Positions 8,015 through 16,445 of a stretch of DNA of 64,000 nt are shown piece by piece (the first letter of the stretch is position 1; each line of letters starts with the position of its first letter). The stretch lies in contig CADBZY010000001.1 of NCBI GenBank assembly GCA_902799245.1, forward strand, positions 182,514 to 246,513, given 5' to 3'. The notes under the pieces are model-generated. The model did no database searches and was not told the DNA's origin. It worked only from the letters and a program-made list of their open reading frames with translations. The stretch is from an uncultured Ruminococcus sp. (GTDB lineage Bacteria; Bacillota; Clostridia; Oscillospirales; Acutalibacteraceae). Both the position numbers and the translations under genes were made by a program.

Positions 8015-8192
8015 TTAAATGTTAAAGAGCGCATTCTGCCCGGCGTGTCACTATATCTTGTATTTGGGATGTAACAAAGACACATCGGCGCTTATGGGCT
8101 CTTGCAGACATGTTCTTCATTATTAAGCAATGCCGCGGTGCGGTTTTCCCATCGCGCGGCGGTAAAATTTTGTTGCAGGGAGGCAAATTTTC

Positions 8193-8690
8193 ATGCAGAA
8201 GCGAATCAGTACGCTGCCTTTCAAGGGCACTGCAGAACAAAAGAGCAAGCTCGACGCGGTCATCGCTGAGCACAAGTCTCAGCCCGGCGCTGTCATGCCC
8301 GTGCTCCAGAAGGCTCAGGACATTTACGGTTACCTGCCCATCGAGGTCCAGGAAATGATCGCGGACGGTCTCGGGGTTTCTCTCGAAAAAGTCTACGGTG
8401 TGTCCACCTTCTACTCACAGTTCGCACTGTCCCCCAAGGGCAAGTACAACATCTCGGTATGTCTCGGCACCGCTTGCTATGTCAAGGGTTCCGGCGCTCT
8501 GCTCGACAAGCTCGTCGAGGAGCTTAAAATCCAGCCCGAGGAATGCACTTCCGACGGACTTTTCTCACTCACGGCTTGCCGCTGCATAGGCGCCTGCGGT
8601 CTGGCTCCCGTTCTCACCGTCAACGACGATGTTTACGGACGTCTGCTGCCCAAGGATATTCCCGACATTATAGCCAAGTACAGACAGTAA
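8193..8690 (+). CDS. hydC: NAD-linked [FeFe] hydrogenase, NuoE-like [2Fe-2S] subunit
   Basis: A 165-residue NuoE/HydC/HndA-type subunit with a helical N-terminus and a thioredoxin-like [2Fe-2S] domain. The four ligands are Cys90 and Cys95 (CLGTAC) and Cys131 and Cys135 (CIGAC). In trimeric bifurcating hydrogenases this subunit sits next to the NuoF-like flavoprotein and takes part in electron transfer with NAD(H). The ATG at 8193 follows AGGGAGGC. It is the first gene of a hydC-hydB-hydA operon, with 36 bases to the next start. The gene name follows the Thermotoga convention; HndA is the equivalent in Desulfovibrio. Confidence 0.92.
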   Translation: MQKRISTLPFKGTAEQKSKLDAVIAEHKSQPGAVMPVLQKAQDIYGYLPIEVQEMIADGLGVSLEKVYGVSTFYSQFALSPKGKYNISVCLGTACYVKGSGALLDKLVEELKIQPEECTSDGLFSLTACRCIGACGLAPVLTVNDDVYGRLLPKDIPDIIAKYRQ

Positions 8691-8726
8691 TCCCAATCAT
8701 CTAATATGGAGGTGCCATAGTTTAAA

Positions 8727-10628
8727 ATGGAAACATTGCAGATTAAGACCTTCTCCGACCTGCAGGAAGTCAAAGCCCGTGAATACGTTCATGTGGCAAT
8801 GCGCACGTCGGCTGAAGAGGCTAAGAAATACGAGGGTCAGACCTTCCGCAAGAACGTCCTTATCTGCGGCGGTACAGGCTGTACCTCTTCCGACAGCGAA
8901 AAGCTCATCGCCAAGATGAAGGAAGAACTCGCCAAGGTCGGTCTTGACAAGGAAGTCAATGTCGTCCGCACAGGCTGCTTCGGTCTCTGCGCGCTCGGCC
9001 CGATCATGATCGTATACCCCGAAGGCTCTTTCTATTCCCGCGTCAAGGTCGAGGATATTCCCCGCATCGTCGAGGAACACCTCAAAGGCGGCAAGGTCGT
9101 CAAGGAACTGCTCTACGATGAGACAGTTGACGGCGACAGAATCAAGAGCCTCAATGAAACCACATTCTACGCAAAGCAGAAGCGCGTTGCGCTGCGCAAC
9201 TGCGGCGTTATCAACCCCGAGGACATCAAAGAATACATAGCCGTTGACGGCTACAAGGCTCTCAACAAGGTGCTCACCGAGATGTCCCGCGAGGACGTCA
9301 TCAAGTGCGTCACCGATTCCGGCTTGCGCGGCAGAGGCGGCGGCGGATTCCCCACCGGTCTGAAGTGGAAGTTCGCGGCAGCCAACCAGGCTGACCAGAA
9401 GTACGTCTGCTGCAACGCCGACGAAGGCGACCCCGGCGCGTTCATGGACCGTTCGGTTCTCGAAGGCGATCCGCACGTTGTCATTGAGGCAATGGCTATC
9501 GCAGGCTACGCTATCGGCGCAACCCAGGGCTATGTCTACGTCCGCGCGGAGTACCCGATCGCTGTTAAGCGGCTTTCCATCGCCATTCAGCAGGCCCGTG
9601 AAGCCGGACTGCTCGGCGACAACATCTTCGGCACAGGCTTCAAGTTCGACCTCGACATCAGACTCGGCGCCGGCGCATTCGTCTGCGGCGAAGAAACCGC
9701 TCTGATGACCTCCATCGAAGGCAACCGTGGCGAGCCGCGTCCCCGTCCTCCGTTTCCGGCGGTCAAGGGTCTGTTCGGCAAGCCCACTATCCTCAACAAC
9801 GTTGAATCCTACGCCAACATTCCGCGCATCATCCTCAACGGCGCCGAGTGGTTCGCCGCAATGGGCACCGAGAAGGCAAAGGGCACCAAGGTCTTTGCTC
9901 TCGGCGGCAAGATCAAGCACACAGGCTTGCTCGAAATCCCGATGGGCACCACCCTTCGCGAAGTCGTCGAGGAAATCGGCGGCGGCGTTCCCAACGGAAA
10001 GAAGTTCAAGGCGGCTCAGATGGGCGGTCCTTCCGGCGGATGCGTTCCGGCAGAGCATTACGATGTCCCGCTCGATTATGACAACCTGATCGCTATCGGC
10101 GCTATGGTCGGTTCCGGCGGTCTGATCGTCATGGACGAGGACAGCTGTATGGTCGATATCGCCAAGTTCTTCCTCGAATTCACCGTTGACGAGTCCTGCG
10201 GCAAGTGTACTCCCTGCCGTATCGGTACCCGCAGACTGCTTGAAATTCTCGAGAAGATCACTTCGGGCAACGGCACCATGGAAGACCTCGACAAGCTGGA
10301 AGAGCTTTGCTACTACATCAAGGCCAACTCCCTCTGCGGTCTGGGTCAGACAGCTCCCAACCCGATTCTCTCCACACTCCGCTATTTCCGCGACGAATAC
10401 ATCGCTCACGTTGTCGATAAGAAGTGTCCCGCAGGCGTCTGCAAGAACCTGCTCCAGTACGTCATCGACGCCGACAAGTGCAAGGGCTGTACCGCCTGCG
10501 CCAGAAAGTGTCCTGTCGGAGCAATCTCCGGCACCGTCAAGCAGCCGCATGTCATTGATACCGCCAAGTGCATCAAATGCGGCGCCTGCATGGCTACCTG
10601 TAAGTTCGGCGCTATTTCAAAGCAGTAA
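8727..10628 (+). CDS. hydB: NAD-linked [FeFe] hydrogenase, NuoF-like flavoprotein subunit
   Basis: A 633-residue HydB/HndC-type subunit. In order it has an N-terminal thioredoxin-like [2Fe-2S] domain (Cys47, Cys52, Cys84, Cys88), an FMN/NAD(H)-binding core with GRGGGGFPTGLKW and CNADEGDPGAF, a NuoF [4Fe-4S] site SCGKCTPCR, and a C-terminal ferredoxin domain with two CxxCxxC motifs (CKGCTAC and CIKCGAC). This subunit oxidises or reduces NAD(H) and is the proposed site of flavin-linked electron bifurcation with ferredoxin. The ATG at 8727 follows ATGGAGGTG. The next gene starts 19 bases after the stop. All cluster motifs look intact. Confidence 0.95.
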   Translation: METLQIKTFSDLQEVKAREYVHVAMRTSAEEAKKYEGQTFRKNVLICGGTGCTSSDSEKLIAKMKEELAKVGLDKEVNVVRTGCFGLCALGPIMIVYPEGSFYSRVKVEDIPRIVEEHLKGGKVVKELLYDETVDGDRIKSLNETTFYAKQKRVALRNCGVINPEDIKEYIAVDGYKALNKVLTEMSREDVIKCVTDSGLRGRGGGGFPTGLKWKFAAANQADQKYVCCNADEGDPGAFMDRSVLEGDPHVVIEAMAIAGYAIGATQGYVYVRAEYPIAVKRLSIAIQQAREAGLLGDNIFGTGFKFDLDIRLGAGAFVCGEETALMTSIEGNRGEPRPRPPFPAVKGLFGKPTILNNVESYANIPRIILNGAEWFAAMGTEKAKGTKVFALGGKIKHTGLLEIPMGTTLREVVEEIGGGVPNGKKFKAAQMGGPSGGCVPAEHYDVPLDYDNLIAIGAMVGSGGLIVMDEDSCMVDIAKFFLEFTVDESCGKCTPCRIGTRRLLEILEKITSGNGTMEDLDKLEELCYYIKANSLCGLGQTAPNPILSTLRYFRDEYIAHVVDKKCPAGVCKNLLQYVIDADKCKGCTACARKCPVGAISGTVKQPHVIDTAKCIKCGACMATCKFGAISKQ

Positions 10629-10646
10629 GAAAGGAGTGTTGCTGAA

Positions 10647-12383
10647 ATGGATATGGTCAATATTAAAATTAACGGCGTGGCGATTTCCGTCCCGCAGGGT
10701 TCTACAATTCTTGAAGCAGCACGCTATGCCGGAATTGAAATTCCCACACTTTGCTACCTGAAGAAGATCAACGCCATCGGCGCTTGCCGTATCTGCGTTG
10801 TGGAAGTTAAAGGTGCTCGTTCGCTGGTCGCTGCCTGCGTTTACCCCGTCAACGAGGGTATGGAAGTATTCACCAATACTCCCGCAGTCCGCAACAGCAG
10901 AAAGATGACCCTTGAGCTGATTCTCTCCAACCACGACAAGAAGTGCCTCTCCTGCGTGAGAAGCGGCAACTGCGAGCTCCAGAAGCTCTGCAACGACTAC
11001 GGCGTGGACGAGAACAAGTTTGAAGGCGCGATGACTCCCTCCGAGATCGACGATTCCGCCGCTCACCTGGTCAGAAACAACAAGAAGTGCATCCTCTGCC
11101 GCCGCTGCGTCGCCGCCTGCCGTGAGCAGTTCGTCAACGTCATCGGCGCAAACGCCAGAGGCTTTGATACCAACATCGGCTGCGCCTTCGAGAAGAAGCT
11201 GGCTGACGTTCCCTGTATCTCCTGCGGTCAGTGTATCGTGGCATGTCCGACCGGCGCTCTCACCGAGAAGGATCAGATCGACGATGTATTCGCCGCTATC
11301 GCGGATCCCAAGAAGCATGTGGTCGTCCACACCGCTCCTTCCGTCAGAGTCACTCTCGGCGAATGCTTCGGTATGCCGATTGGCTCCAACGTCGAGGGCA
11401 AGATGGCTGCGGCTCTCCGCAGACTCGGCTTCGACAAGGTGTTCGACACCGACTTCGGCGCTGACCTCACCATCATGGAAGAAGCAAACGAATTCGTCGA
11501 GCGCGTCAAGAACGGCGGCGTTCTGCCGATGATCACATCCTGCTCGCCCGGATGGGTCAAGTTCTGCGAGACCTATTATCCCGACTTCATCCCCAACCTC
11601 TCCACCTGCAAGAGCCCGCAGCAGATGGAAGGCGCTACCATCAAGACCTATTACGCCAAGAAGAACGGCATCGATCCCAAGGACATCGTTGTTGTTTCCG
11701 TCATGCCCTGTACCGCGAAGAAGTTCGAGGTCGGCCGTGACGATCAGAGCGCGGCAGGCGTTCCGGATGTCGATATCGCACTCACTACCCGTGAGCTTGC
11801 CAGAATGATCGAGCGCGCAGGCATTACCTTCACCGCTCTGCCCGACGAGAAGTTCGATTCCATCCTCGGCGATTCCACCGGCGCGGCTGTGATATTCGGT
11901 TCCTCCGGCGGCGTTATGGAAGCGGCTCTCAGAACCGCTGCCGACTGGCTGGAGAACAAGGACCTCGAAGCTGTCGATTACCACGAAGTGAGAGGCATGG
12001 CAGACGTCAAGGAAGCCACCTATCATGTCGGCGGTATGGACGTCAACGTCGCTGTCACTTCCGGTCTTTCCAACGTCGCGAAGCTCCTTGACGCTGTCAG
12101 AGCCGGCGAGAAGAACTACCACTTCATCGAAGTCATGTGCTGTCCCGGCGGCTGCATCAACGGCGGCGGTCAGCCCATCCAGCCCGCTTCCGTCCGCAAC
12201 TTCGTTGACGTCAAGGGTCTGCGCAGCAAGGCGATCTATGAAGCCGACAAGGCAATGCCCATCAGAAAGTCCCATCAGAACCCCTCTATCAAGGTCGTTT
12301 ACGATGAGTTCTTTGGCAAGCCCGGCAGCCATGTCGCACACGAAGTGCTGCACACCTCTTATGTAGAGCGCAAGAAGTATTAA
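10647..12383 (+). CDS. hydA: [FeFe] hydrogenase catalytic subunit
   Basis: A 578-residue catalytic subunit that reduces protons to H2 at the H-cluster. It has an N-terminal plant-type [2Fe-2S] domain (CRICVVEV region), a His-Cys [4Fe-4S] site (HDKKCLSCVRSGNC), two CxxCxxC ferredoxin clusters, then the H-cluster motifs L1 TSCSPGW (Cys299), L2 MPCTAKK (Cys355) and L3 MCCPGGC (Cys498/499 and Cys503). The domain layout is the M3 type found with HydB and HydC. Together these genes would let the cell reoxidise NADH and reduced ferredoxin while releasing H2 during fermentation. The ATG at 10647 follows AAGGAG. The operon ends at the terminator at 12416. Confidence 0.95.
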   Translation: MDMVNIKINGVAISVPQGSTILEAARYAGIEIPTLCYLKKINAIGACRICVVEVKGARSLVAACVYPVNEGMEVFTNTPAVRNSRKMTLELILSNHDKKCLSCVRSGNCELQKLCNDYGVDENKFEGAMTPSEIDDSAAHLVRNNKKCILCRRCVAACREQFVNVIGANARGFDTNIGCAFEKKLADVPCISCGQCIVACPTGALTEKDQIDDVFAAIADPKKHVVVHTAPSVRVTLGECFGMPIGSNVEGKMAAALRRLGFDKVFDTDFGADLTIMEEANEFVERVKNGGVLPMITSCSPGWVKFCETYYPDFIPNLSTCKSPQQMEGATIKTYYAKKNGIDPKDIVVVSVMPCTAKKFEVGRDDQSAAGVPDVDIALTTRELARMIERAGITFTALPDEKFDSILGDSTGAAVIFGSSGGVMEAALRTAADWLENKDLEAVDYHEVRGMADVKEATYHVGGMDVNVAVTSGLSNVAKLLDAVRAGEKNYHFIEVMCCPGGCINGGGQPIQPASVRNFVDVKGLRSKAIYEADKAMPIRKSHQNPSIKVVYDEFFGKPGSHVAHEVLHTSYVERKKY

Positions 12384-12415
12384 TTCTTTCCCCTGCGCTT
12401 TGCGGCTAACTGAAT

Positions 12416-12463
12416 AAAAAAAGCGCCTGTTGGTTTCATTTGCGAAGCCGACAGGCGCTTTTA
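12416..12463 (+). terminator. Terminator of the hydrogenase operon
   Basis: AAGCGCCTGT pairs with ACAGGCGCTT, and the stem extends inward with mismatches; TTTT follows. It lies 33 bases after the hydA stop. Confidence 0.9.
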
Positions 12464-12467
12464 GATT

Positions 12468-12502
12468 AGGTTGAAGGTTGAAGGGTGAAAGTGGAAGGTT
12501 GG
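12468..12502 (+). repeat. Heptamer array at the left edge of the phage cassette
   Basis: Units AGGTTGA (twice), AGGGTGA, AAGTGGA, AGGTTGG. The 30 bases at 12469-12498 match 31291-31320 at 27 positions in the same orientation, so the phage cassette is flanked by direct repeats. Confidence 0.8.
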
Positions 12503-12539
12503 CTATTACAAAAAACATATGAAATGAGACAAAATCCCC

Positions 12540-12586
12540 CGTTTCAGAATGACCGTTATGAATTACTCATTCTGAAACGTTTTTTT
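12540..12586. terminator. Hairpin terminator between the hydrogenase operon and phage genes
   Basis: A perfect 13-base stem (CGTTTCAGAATGA with TCATTCTGAAACG) followed by TTTTTTT on the plus strand. It directly abuts the end of the holin gene and probably also ends the phage late transcript from the other side. Confidence 0.75.
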
Positions 12587-12821
12587 ACACTTTATTGTTG
12601 TTCTTGTCGTCCGCCTCAGCGGTTATGGCTGCGTGTTCCGCGTCAACCATGCCCTCGCCAAGAATGTAGGCAATTAACGCGCCGCCGGACATTATGAGCG
12701 CTGTCACCCGGGCCGCCAAGCTGTCGGCAGCGCCGAAGGCCAGCAGTATCGGCGTGACGAATCCCGCGGCAGCCGCCCAGAATTTGCGGCTGGATAGCTT
12801 GCGTTTCAGATCACTGTTCAT
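12585..12821 (-). CDS. Putative holin
   Basis: A 78-residue protein with a charged N-terminus, two predicted membrane segments (about 13-32 and 36-55) and an acidic then lysine-containing tail. Size, topology and position after an amidase and an XhlA-like protein fit a phage holin, which permeabilises the membrane so the endolysin can reach the wall. The start overlaps the upstream stop by four bases (ATGA), so translation is coupled. It is the last gene of the late cassette. I cannot name the holin family with certainty. Confidence 0.7.
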   Translation of the reverse strand: MNSDLKRKLSSRKFWAAAAGFVTPILLAFGAADSLAARVTALIMSGGALIAYILGEGMVDAEHAAITAEADDKNNNKV

Positions 12822-13063
12822 GTATCCTGTCTCCTTTCGAGGTCGTCGATCCTGTGGTTGGCGACCTTTATTTTTTCCTCATGCAGCTTTACCGCTTCTT
12901 CGAGCCGGTATGTGCGTTCGATGACCGCGTTGTGCCTATCCTGCTTTTTTTCAAGCTGCTCAATACGGTAGGCGGTCAGCTTGCTGTTTACGAAAATACC
13001 GCTGAAGGTGCCGAGCGCGCTTCCAAGCAGTGTAATGAGGGAGATGACAATTTCAGTTTCCAT
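12818..13063 (-). CDS. Small membrane/coiled-coil phage protein next to holin (XhlA-like)
   Basis: An 81-residue protein with an N-terminal membrane segment (about 4-27) and a long charged coiled coil (RIEQLEKKQDRHNAVIER followed by RLEEAVKLHEEKIKV). Proteins of this build occur beside holins and amidases in Firmicute phages and in PBSX (XhlA type), where they assist lysis or anchor the lysis proteins. The gene lies one base before the amidase stop and overlaps the holin start by four bases. A role in lysis is inferred from build and position. Confidence 0.65.
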   Translation of the reverse strand: METEIVISLITLLGSALGTFSGIFVNSKLTAYRIEQLEKKQDRHNAVIERTYRLEEAVKLHEEKIKVANHRIDDLERRQDT

Positions 13064-13876
13064 CTATCGCTTCACCGCCTTCTTTATCGCGGCGCGAGTC
13101 ATAATGCCCACAATGCCGTCCACCAGAAGCTCCTTCTTCTTCTGAAAGCGCAGCACAGCCGCCTTCGTGAGCGGGCCGAAGATTCCGTCCACCGCGAGTT
13201 TTTCACCTGCGGCGTGATTGAGATGCCACTGCACCCAGCGGACATTGTTTCCTCTCGCGCCGAACTGAATATCCTTCTTAGGCTCAGCATACGGACATTT
13301 CACCGCGGCCGGAACAGGATGCGGTGAAGGCTCATCCGTCAGCGCTGACGTCACCTTCTCGGCAAGATCGCCCATGCGGGCATACATCCAATCGCCTGGA
13401 CAGGACTTGTTGGCGAACCAGCGGTGAACGGACAGCATCATTTCATCCGGCTTTGGTGAATAATTGAGGGTTTTTGTCTTGTCGCCGAACCAGAGAAGCT
13501 TCTTCTTGCCGTTGCGCCTGCATATGTCGATACACAGCTTTACGAGCGAATCGTAGACAATCGGTTTGAAAGCATAAGGGGGCTTCGGGTCGGAGGCACA
13601 TTCGATGGTGATCGCGCGCTGATCGTTTGCATTGGAGGAAGAACACCACGAGCGGTTCTTTTCCTCCACATACAAGCCGATTGTCCCATCCAGCGCAATG
13701 CCATAATTGGAGGAAACGTCGCGTGTGCCGGAAAAAATGTCTCCGAGTCTTGCAGCTGTCACCTGTCCCACTACGCAATGCGGCGTGATGCGGTCGATGC
13801 AATGCGTTCTCTGCCCGGAATGTTTGTTGACAAGTCGGGTATAGCCAACAAGCGGACTGTTAGTATAAGTTGCTAT
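13064..13876 (-). CDS. N-acetylmuramoyl-L-alanine amidase endolysin with peptidoglycan-binding domain; probable ATA start
   Basis: About 270 residues. The N-terminal amidase_2 (T7 lysozyme-like) domain cleaves the bond between muramic acid and the stem peptide. The C-terminal part (about 205-270) is a peptidoglycan-binding domain with two repeats (FGARGNNVRWVQWHL and DGIFGPLTKAAVLRFQ). The first standard start in frame (GTG at 13771) would delete RTHCIDRITPHCVVG, which holds a conserved zinc-ligand histidine. Reading further upstream restores the usual N-terminus ATYTNSPLVGYTRLVNKHSG. That segment is bounded by a TGA at 13883-13885 and has no ATG, GTG or TTG in frame. ATA at 13874-13876 sits nine bases after AGGAG, so ATA is the probable start. 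Confidence 0.85.
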   Translation of the reverse strand: MATYTNSPLVGYTRLVNKHSGQRTHCIDRITPHCVVGQVTAARLGDIFSGTRDVSSNYGIALDGTIGLYVEEKNRSWCSSSNANDQRAITIECASDPKPPYAFKPIVYDSLVKLCIDICRRNGKKKLLWFGDKTKTLNYSPKPDEMMLSVHRWFANKSCPGDWMYARMGDLAEKVTSALTDEPSPHPVPAAVKCPYAEPKKDIQFGARGNNVRWVQWHLNHAAGEKLAVDGIFGPLTKAAVLRFQKKKELLVDGIVGIMTRAAIKKAVKR

Positions 13877-13921
13877 AAATAATCACTCCTTCATATTGTG
13901 ATTTCATTCAAAGCAAAAAAA

Positions 13922-14062
13922 CTATGCCTCGTAAGGCTGACCTGTGATAATCTTGAATTCTTCTGCCGTAATCCAGCCCTTTACCACAGCGTTTTTTACC
14001 ATGCTGACAGTCCAGAATCCGCGATCATAATAAGATTGGACCTTTTGAAATTTATTGCTCAT
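13922..14062 (-). CDS. XkdX family phage protein
   Basis: A 46-residue protein beginning MSNKFQKVQSYYDRG. The segment YYDRGFWTVSMVKNAVVKGWIT is characteristic of the XkdX family, small proteins encoded near tail-fibre and lysis genes in PBSX and many Firmicute phages. Their function is unknown. The start overlaps the end of the preceding gene by 11 bases. It lies just before the amidase, as in related phages. Confidence 0.8.
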   Translation of the reverse strand: MSNKFQKVQSYYDRGFWTVSMVKNAVVKGWITAEEFKIITGQPYEA

Positions 14063-14468
14063 TCTCGTCAACCTCCATTTCTTCGGATTCTGGAAATTCG
14101 ACGTCCGTCATCATAGCAATGTAGTCAATGTCAGCCACGTTTTTGTCTGTCATTGCCCGCAGGCTTTTGTTTTCGATCATCAGTGCCGCCAGCTTTTCGG
14201 CGTTCTGTGTTGGCTTTCCAGCTATTTCTTCCGCTTTTGCCAGTTCATCGAACACATCGAAGTGCTTTTCTGCGTAGCCCAGCAGGTTCTCTGTCGCCGG
14301 ATAAGTCAGGCGGTAAATGTCGCTTTCGTATTCCGTGGATTCCTGCTCATTCTCGCGTATGACCGGCAATGGAGAGATATTGGATATTATTACGACCTCC
14401 ACAAAACCATCCTGCGCACCCGGCTCAATGCGGATAGCGTCAGGTTTTTCGATTGTTAATTGTTTCAT
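14052..14468 (-). CDS. Phage protein of unknown function downstream of the fibre gene
   Basis: A 138-residue acidic protein. The N-terminal half is probably beta-rich (IRIEPGAQDGFVEVVIIS), and the second half is helical and charged, ending in an acidic tail. Its position directly after a fibre gene and before XkdX resembles small fibre-assembly or chaperone proteins, but I see no family motif. The ATG at 14468 lies 15 bases after the fibre gene stop. It overlaps the XkdX gene. Confidence 0.65.
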   Translation of the reverse strand: MKQLTIEKPDAIRIEPGAQDGFVEVVIISNISPLPVIRENEQESTEYESDIYRLTYPATENLLGYAEKHFDVFDELAKAEEIAGKPTQNAEKLAALMIENKSLRAMTDKNVADIDYIAMMTDVEFPESEEMEVDENEQ

Positions 14469-14483
14469 ATCACATTACCCCCT

Positions 14484-15950
14484 TTATGCCGTATAAGAAA
14501 GACGGGATCCACGAAACGTATTGGATTCGGACATGGAAGTGTTATAACTCGAACAGGAACGCCCAGCCCTGCGATCACTTTGAATAGCACCACCGCGCCA
14601 GACTGGGCGCAGTCCTGTATCGGAAAAATTATAAGCGGCAAAACCAGTGATCGTGCTTGCGTTATTTCCTACTTGCACCGGGTTTTTAACATGTGGGTAT
14701 CGCTCATCGAATCCCATGTTTCGGATATAGCCGTTTTCGTTCGCATTCGCATATTCTATCGGGATGTAGTAATCGGTCAATTGATTGCCATAATTGCCAC
14801 CATGCATGTCGTTACAGAAATACGTCTGATAGTTATTTACCAACAAATCCATGACAACATCAAACTGTTTCCCATAGGGGGATTCAATCCACCTGTAACG
14901 ACAATCGTGCAAGCCGTCGTTTAACACAGTGCCCGATGGTGCGGATAAAGTATCCGTCTGTCCGGTCTTGTTTGGAAACGCTATGATACAATATGTCTGA
15001 GCAGAGATGTTGACAGGCGTGCCGCTAAAAGTAATAGCGGTATTATCAGTATCATATTCCGTAATCTGAGTAATTTCCCGTACATCGGTAATACCTCGAT
15101 AATCCGCTGCTATGCCCACACCGATTAGATCACCGACACTGAATCCTGCGGCGTGCGCGTTGGCGACAACAATGCGGTTCGTGTTCTCCTCGCTGATTTG
15201 CGCTTTTCTGTCACCGCCCCAGTATCGATTGGTTTCGCCCAACATGACAGACTGCTGATCACGGGTTGCAAATTCTACATCCATCAGCAAATCGATTATT
15301 TCCTCATCCTCTGATGTGGTGCCGCTGATGCCGGTTCCCATTGCCTTGTACTTAGTCATAAACGTGTTAAAGCTGCCGTACTCGGGAATTGCACCGGAAA
15401 CAGAAACCAGATTGCCGTTTCCGTCCTCGCTGGCACGGTAGGCGGAAATGTACGTTTTGTTCTGCCCTCTTGCAATGGAACGCTGCAATTTCTTCGGGAT
15501 ATAATAACCGTCGCCCGGCGCATTGCTTATCCACTTTTCCTCTTTTTCGCTGTCGTAAATGTGCTTCGCCCAGAAGAGCGGAATTTCTACCCAGACATTG
15601 CCGTTACTGCCGTCAGTCTTGAAAGCCGTGTTTGCCACGCCGTCGGTATCGAATTCATAGCACATGACTTCAAAAAGTCCAGTCGTAGTATTCCAGTCGC
15701 CGTTGCATCTGCGCATACTGTTCCACGGGTATGCGCTGTCAAAATCGTTATCATTGACGGTTTCGCCAATCTGCACACCTGCCGCCATGCCGACCGCATC
15801 GCCAAGTCTGGTGCCAGCCGCAGCAGTGTTCCCCGCAAGCCAGCGCACACCGTAGCGCTTTGTAGTAGCTGCGGCCTCAATTTCGCTTTCCAGCTTATCA
15901 TGCATATATTTAGCCATCTCAAAATTGACTAATTCGTTCCCTGTCGCCAT
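14484..15950 (-). CDS. Tail fibre/receptor-binding protein with C-type-lectin-like C-terminus
   Basis: A 488-residue phage surface protein. The C-terminal region reads GLRPVWRGGAI, then AGRSCSSYN, then GSRLSYTA. Its spacing of W-GG, AG, N and GSRL is like the variable C-type-lectin domains of diversity-generating retroelement targets and related phage ligand-binding proteins. Candidate variable codons in the last 40 residues end mostly in C or T (AGT, GAT, CGC, TCC, TAT, AAC). That is compatible with AAC/AAT template codons, but it is not proof. No reverse transcriptase or template repeat was found in this window. The protein probably binds the host surface. The start overlaps the upstream stop by one base. 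Confidence 0.75.
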   Translation of the reverse strand: MATGNELVNFEMAKYMHDKLESEIEAAATTKRYGVRWLAGNTAAAGTRLGDAVGMAAGVQIGETVNDNDFDSAYPWNSMRRCNGDWNTTTGLFEVMCYEFDTDGVANTAFKTDGSNGNVWVEIPLFWAKHIYDSEKEEKWISNAPGDGYYIPKKLQRSIARGQNKTYISAYRASEDGNGNLVSVSGAIPEYGSFNTFMTKYKAMGTGISGTTSEDEEIIDLLMDVEFATRDQQSVMLGETNRYWGGDRKAQISEENTNRIVVANAHAAGFSVGDLIGVGIAADYRGITDVREITQITEYDTDNTAITFSGTPVNISAQTYCIIAFPNKTGQTDTLSAPSGTVLNDGLHDCRYRWIESPYGKQFDVVMDLLVNNYQTYFCNDMHGGNYGNQLTDYYIPIEYANANENGYIRNMGFDERYPHVKNPVQVGNNASTITGFAAYNFSDTGLRPVWRGGAIQSDRRAGRSCSSYNTSMSESNTFRGSRLSYTA

Positions 15951-16213
15951 TATCTTTTCACCCCTATGAAATTTATAAAGTCTTGTATCGTGCCAATCGA
16001 ATCAGACAATTCCTGTTCATTCACAAAGTCGCTGTCGTGATTATTGATATAATCAGCAATAGCCGTGTTGATTGCAGCAGGAGATACCGAACCGCCGTTT
16101 TCGGCAATTTTTTTCAGATAATCATCCACTCTTGTCACCGGATCGGGCAGTTCACCGGAATACTCGCCAGCCGCTGCAGCCATGTATAATTCATCTCTTG
16201 TTATTGGTTCCAT
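15950..16213 (-). CDS. Small phage protein upstream of the fibre gene
   Basis: An 87-residue acidic protein (MEPITRDELYMAAAAGEYSGELP start) with predicted short helices. Proteins with this N-terminal pattern are common just before fibre genes in Clostridia phages, where their role is undescribed. Its ATG lies four bases after the stop of the upstream 73-residue gene, and its stop overlaps the fibre start. A structural or assembly role is inferred from position only. Confidence 0.65.
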   Translation of the reverse strand: MEPITRDELYMAAAAGEYSGELPDPVTRVDDYLKKIAENGGSVSPAAINTAIADYINNHDSDFVNEQELSDSIGTIQDFINFIGVKR

Positions 16214-16217
16214 TCAG

Positions 16218-16439
16218 TCACTCTCCCATCACGTAAGATTGAAAATCTGCCATAGTGCCAACACGGATGTCAATGACCCGATCCATCGCGTTTCTCAAAG
16301 CTGTGTCGTTATCTCTGCGAATTTCGCAAAGCCGGTATAAATTTCCGTCGCGTTTTGTGACCGCGACAGGAAGAGAAGCAAAATCATTACTGACACCTAA
16401 AATGTAATTGTAGTATTGTTCCTGTCTTGATACGGCTAT
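16218..16439 (-). CDS. Small phage protein with a probable ATA start
   Basis: A 73-residue frame (AVSRQEQYYNYILGVS followed by LPVAVTKRDGNLYRL) lies between the SGNH tail protein and the 87-residue gene and would otherwise be an unexplained gap. Its end is four bases from the next ATG, so the spacing is that of a real gene in a compact operon. The frame is bounded upstream by tandem TGA codons and has no ATG, GTG or TTG before the conserved-looking start of the protein. ATA at 16437-16439, 11 bases after GGGAG, is the likely start. Function unknown. Confidence 0.6.
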   Translation of the reverse strand: MAVSRQEQYYNYILGVSNDFASLPVAVTKRDGNLYRLCEIRRDNDTALRNAMDRVIDIRVGTMADFQSYVMGE

Positions 16440-16445
16440 GATTCA

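Noticed and set aside
8697..10550. A 617-codon open frame on the minus strand, antisense to hydB
   Set aside because: It mirrors the codon pattern of a well-supported gene on the plus strand, has no family motifs and no ribosome binding site. GC-rich third positions keep the antisense frame open.
10617..12518. A 633-codon open frame on the minus strand, antisense to hydA
   Set aside because: Same reasoning: hydA has all H-cluster motifs, and the antisense frame shows only low-complexity Asp/Gly/Val sequence.
13874..13894. Selenocysteine or read-through of the TGA after ATG-AAG-GAG upstream of the amidase
   Set aside because: The ATG at 13892-13894 is followed by AAGGAG, which is the ribosome binding site itself, and no SECIS-like hairpin is seen. 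Initiation at ATA is simpler.
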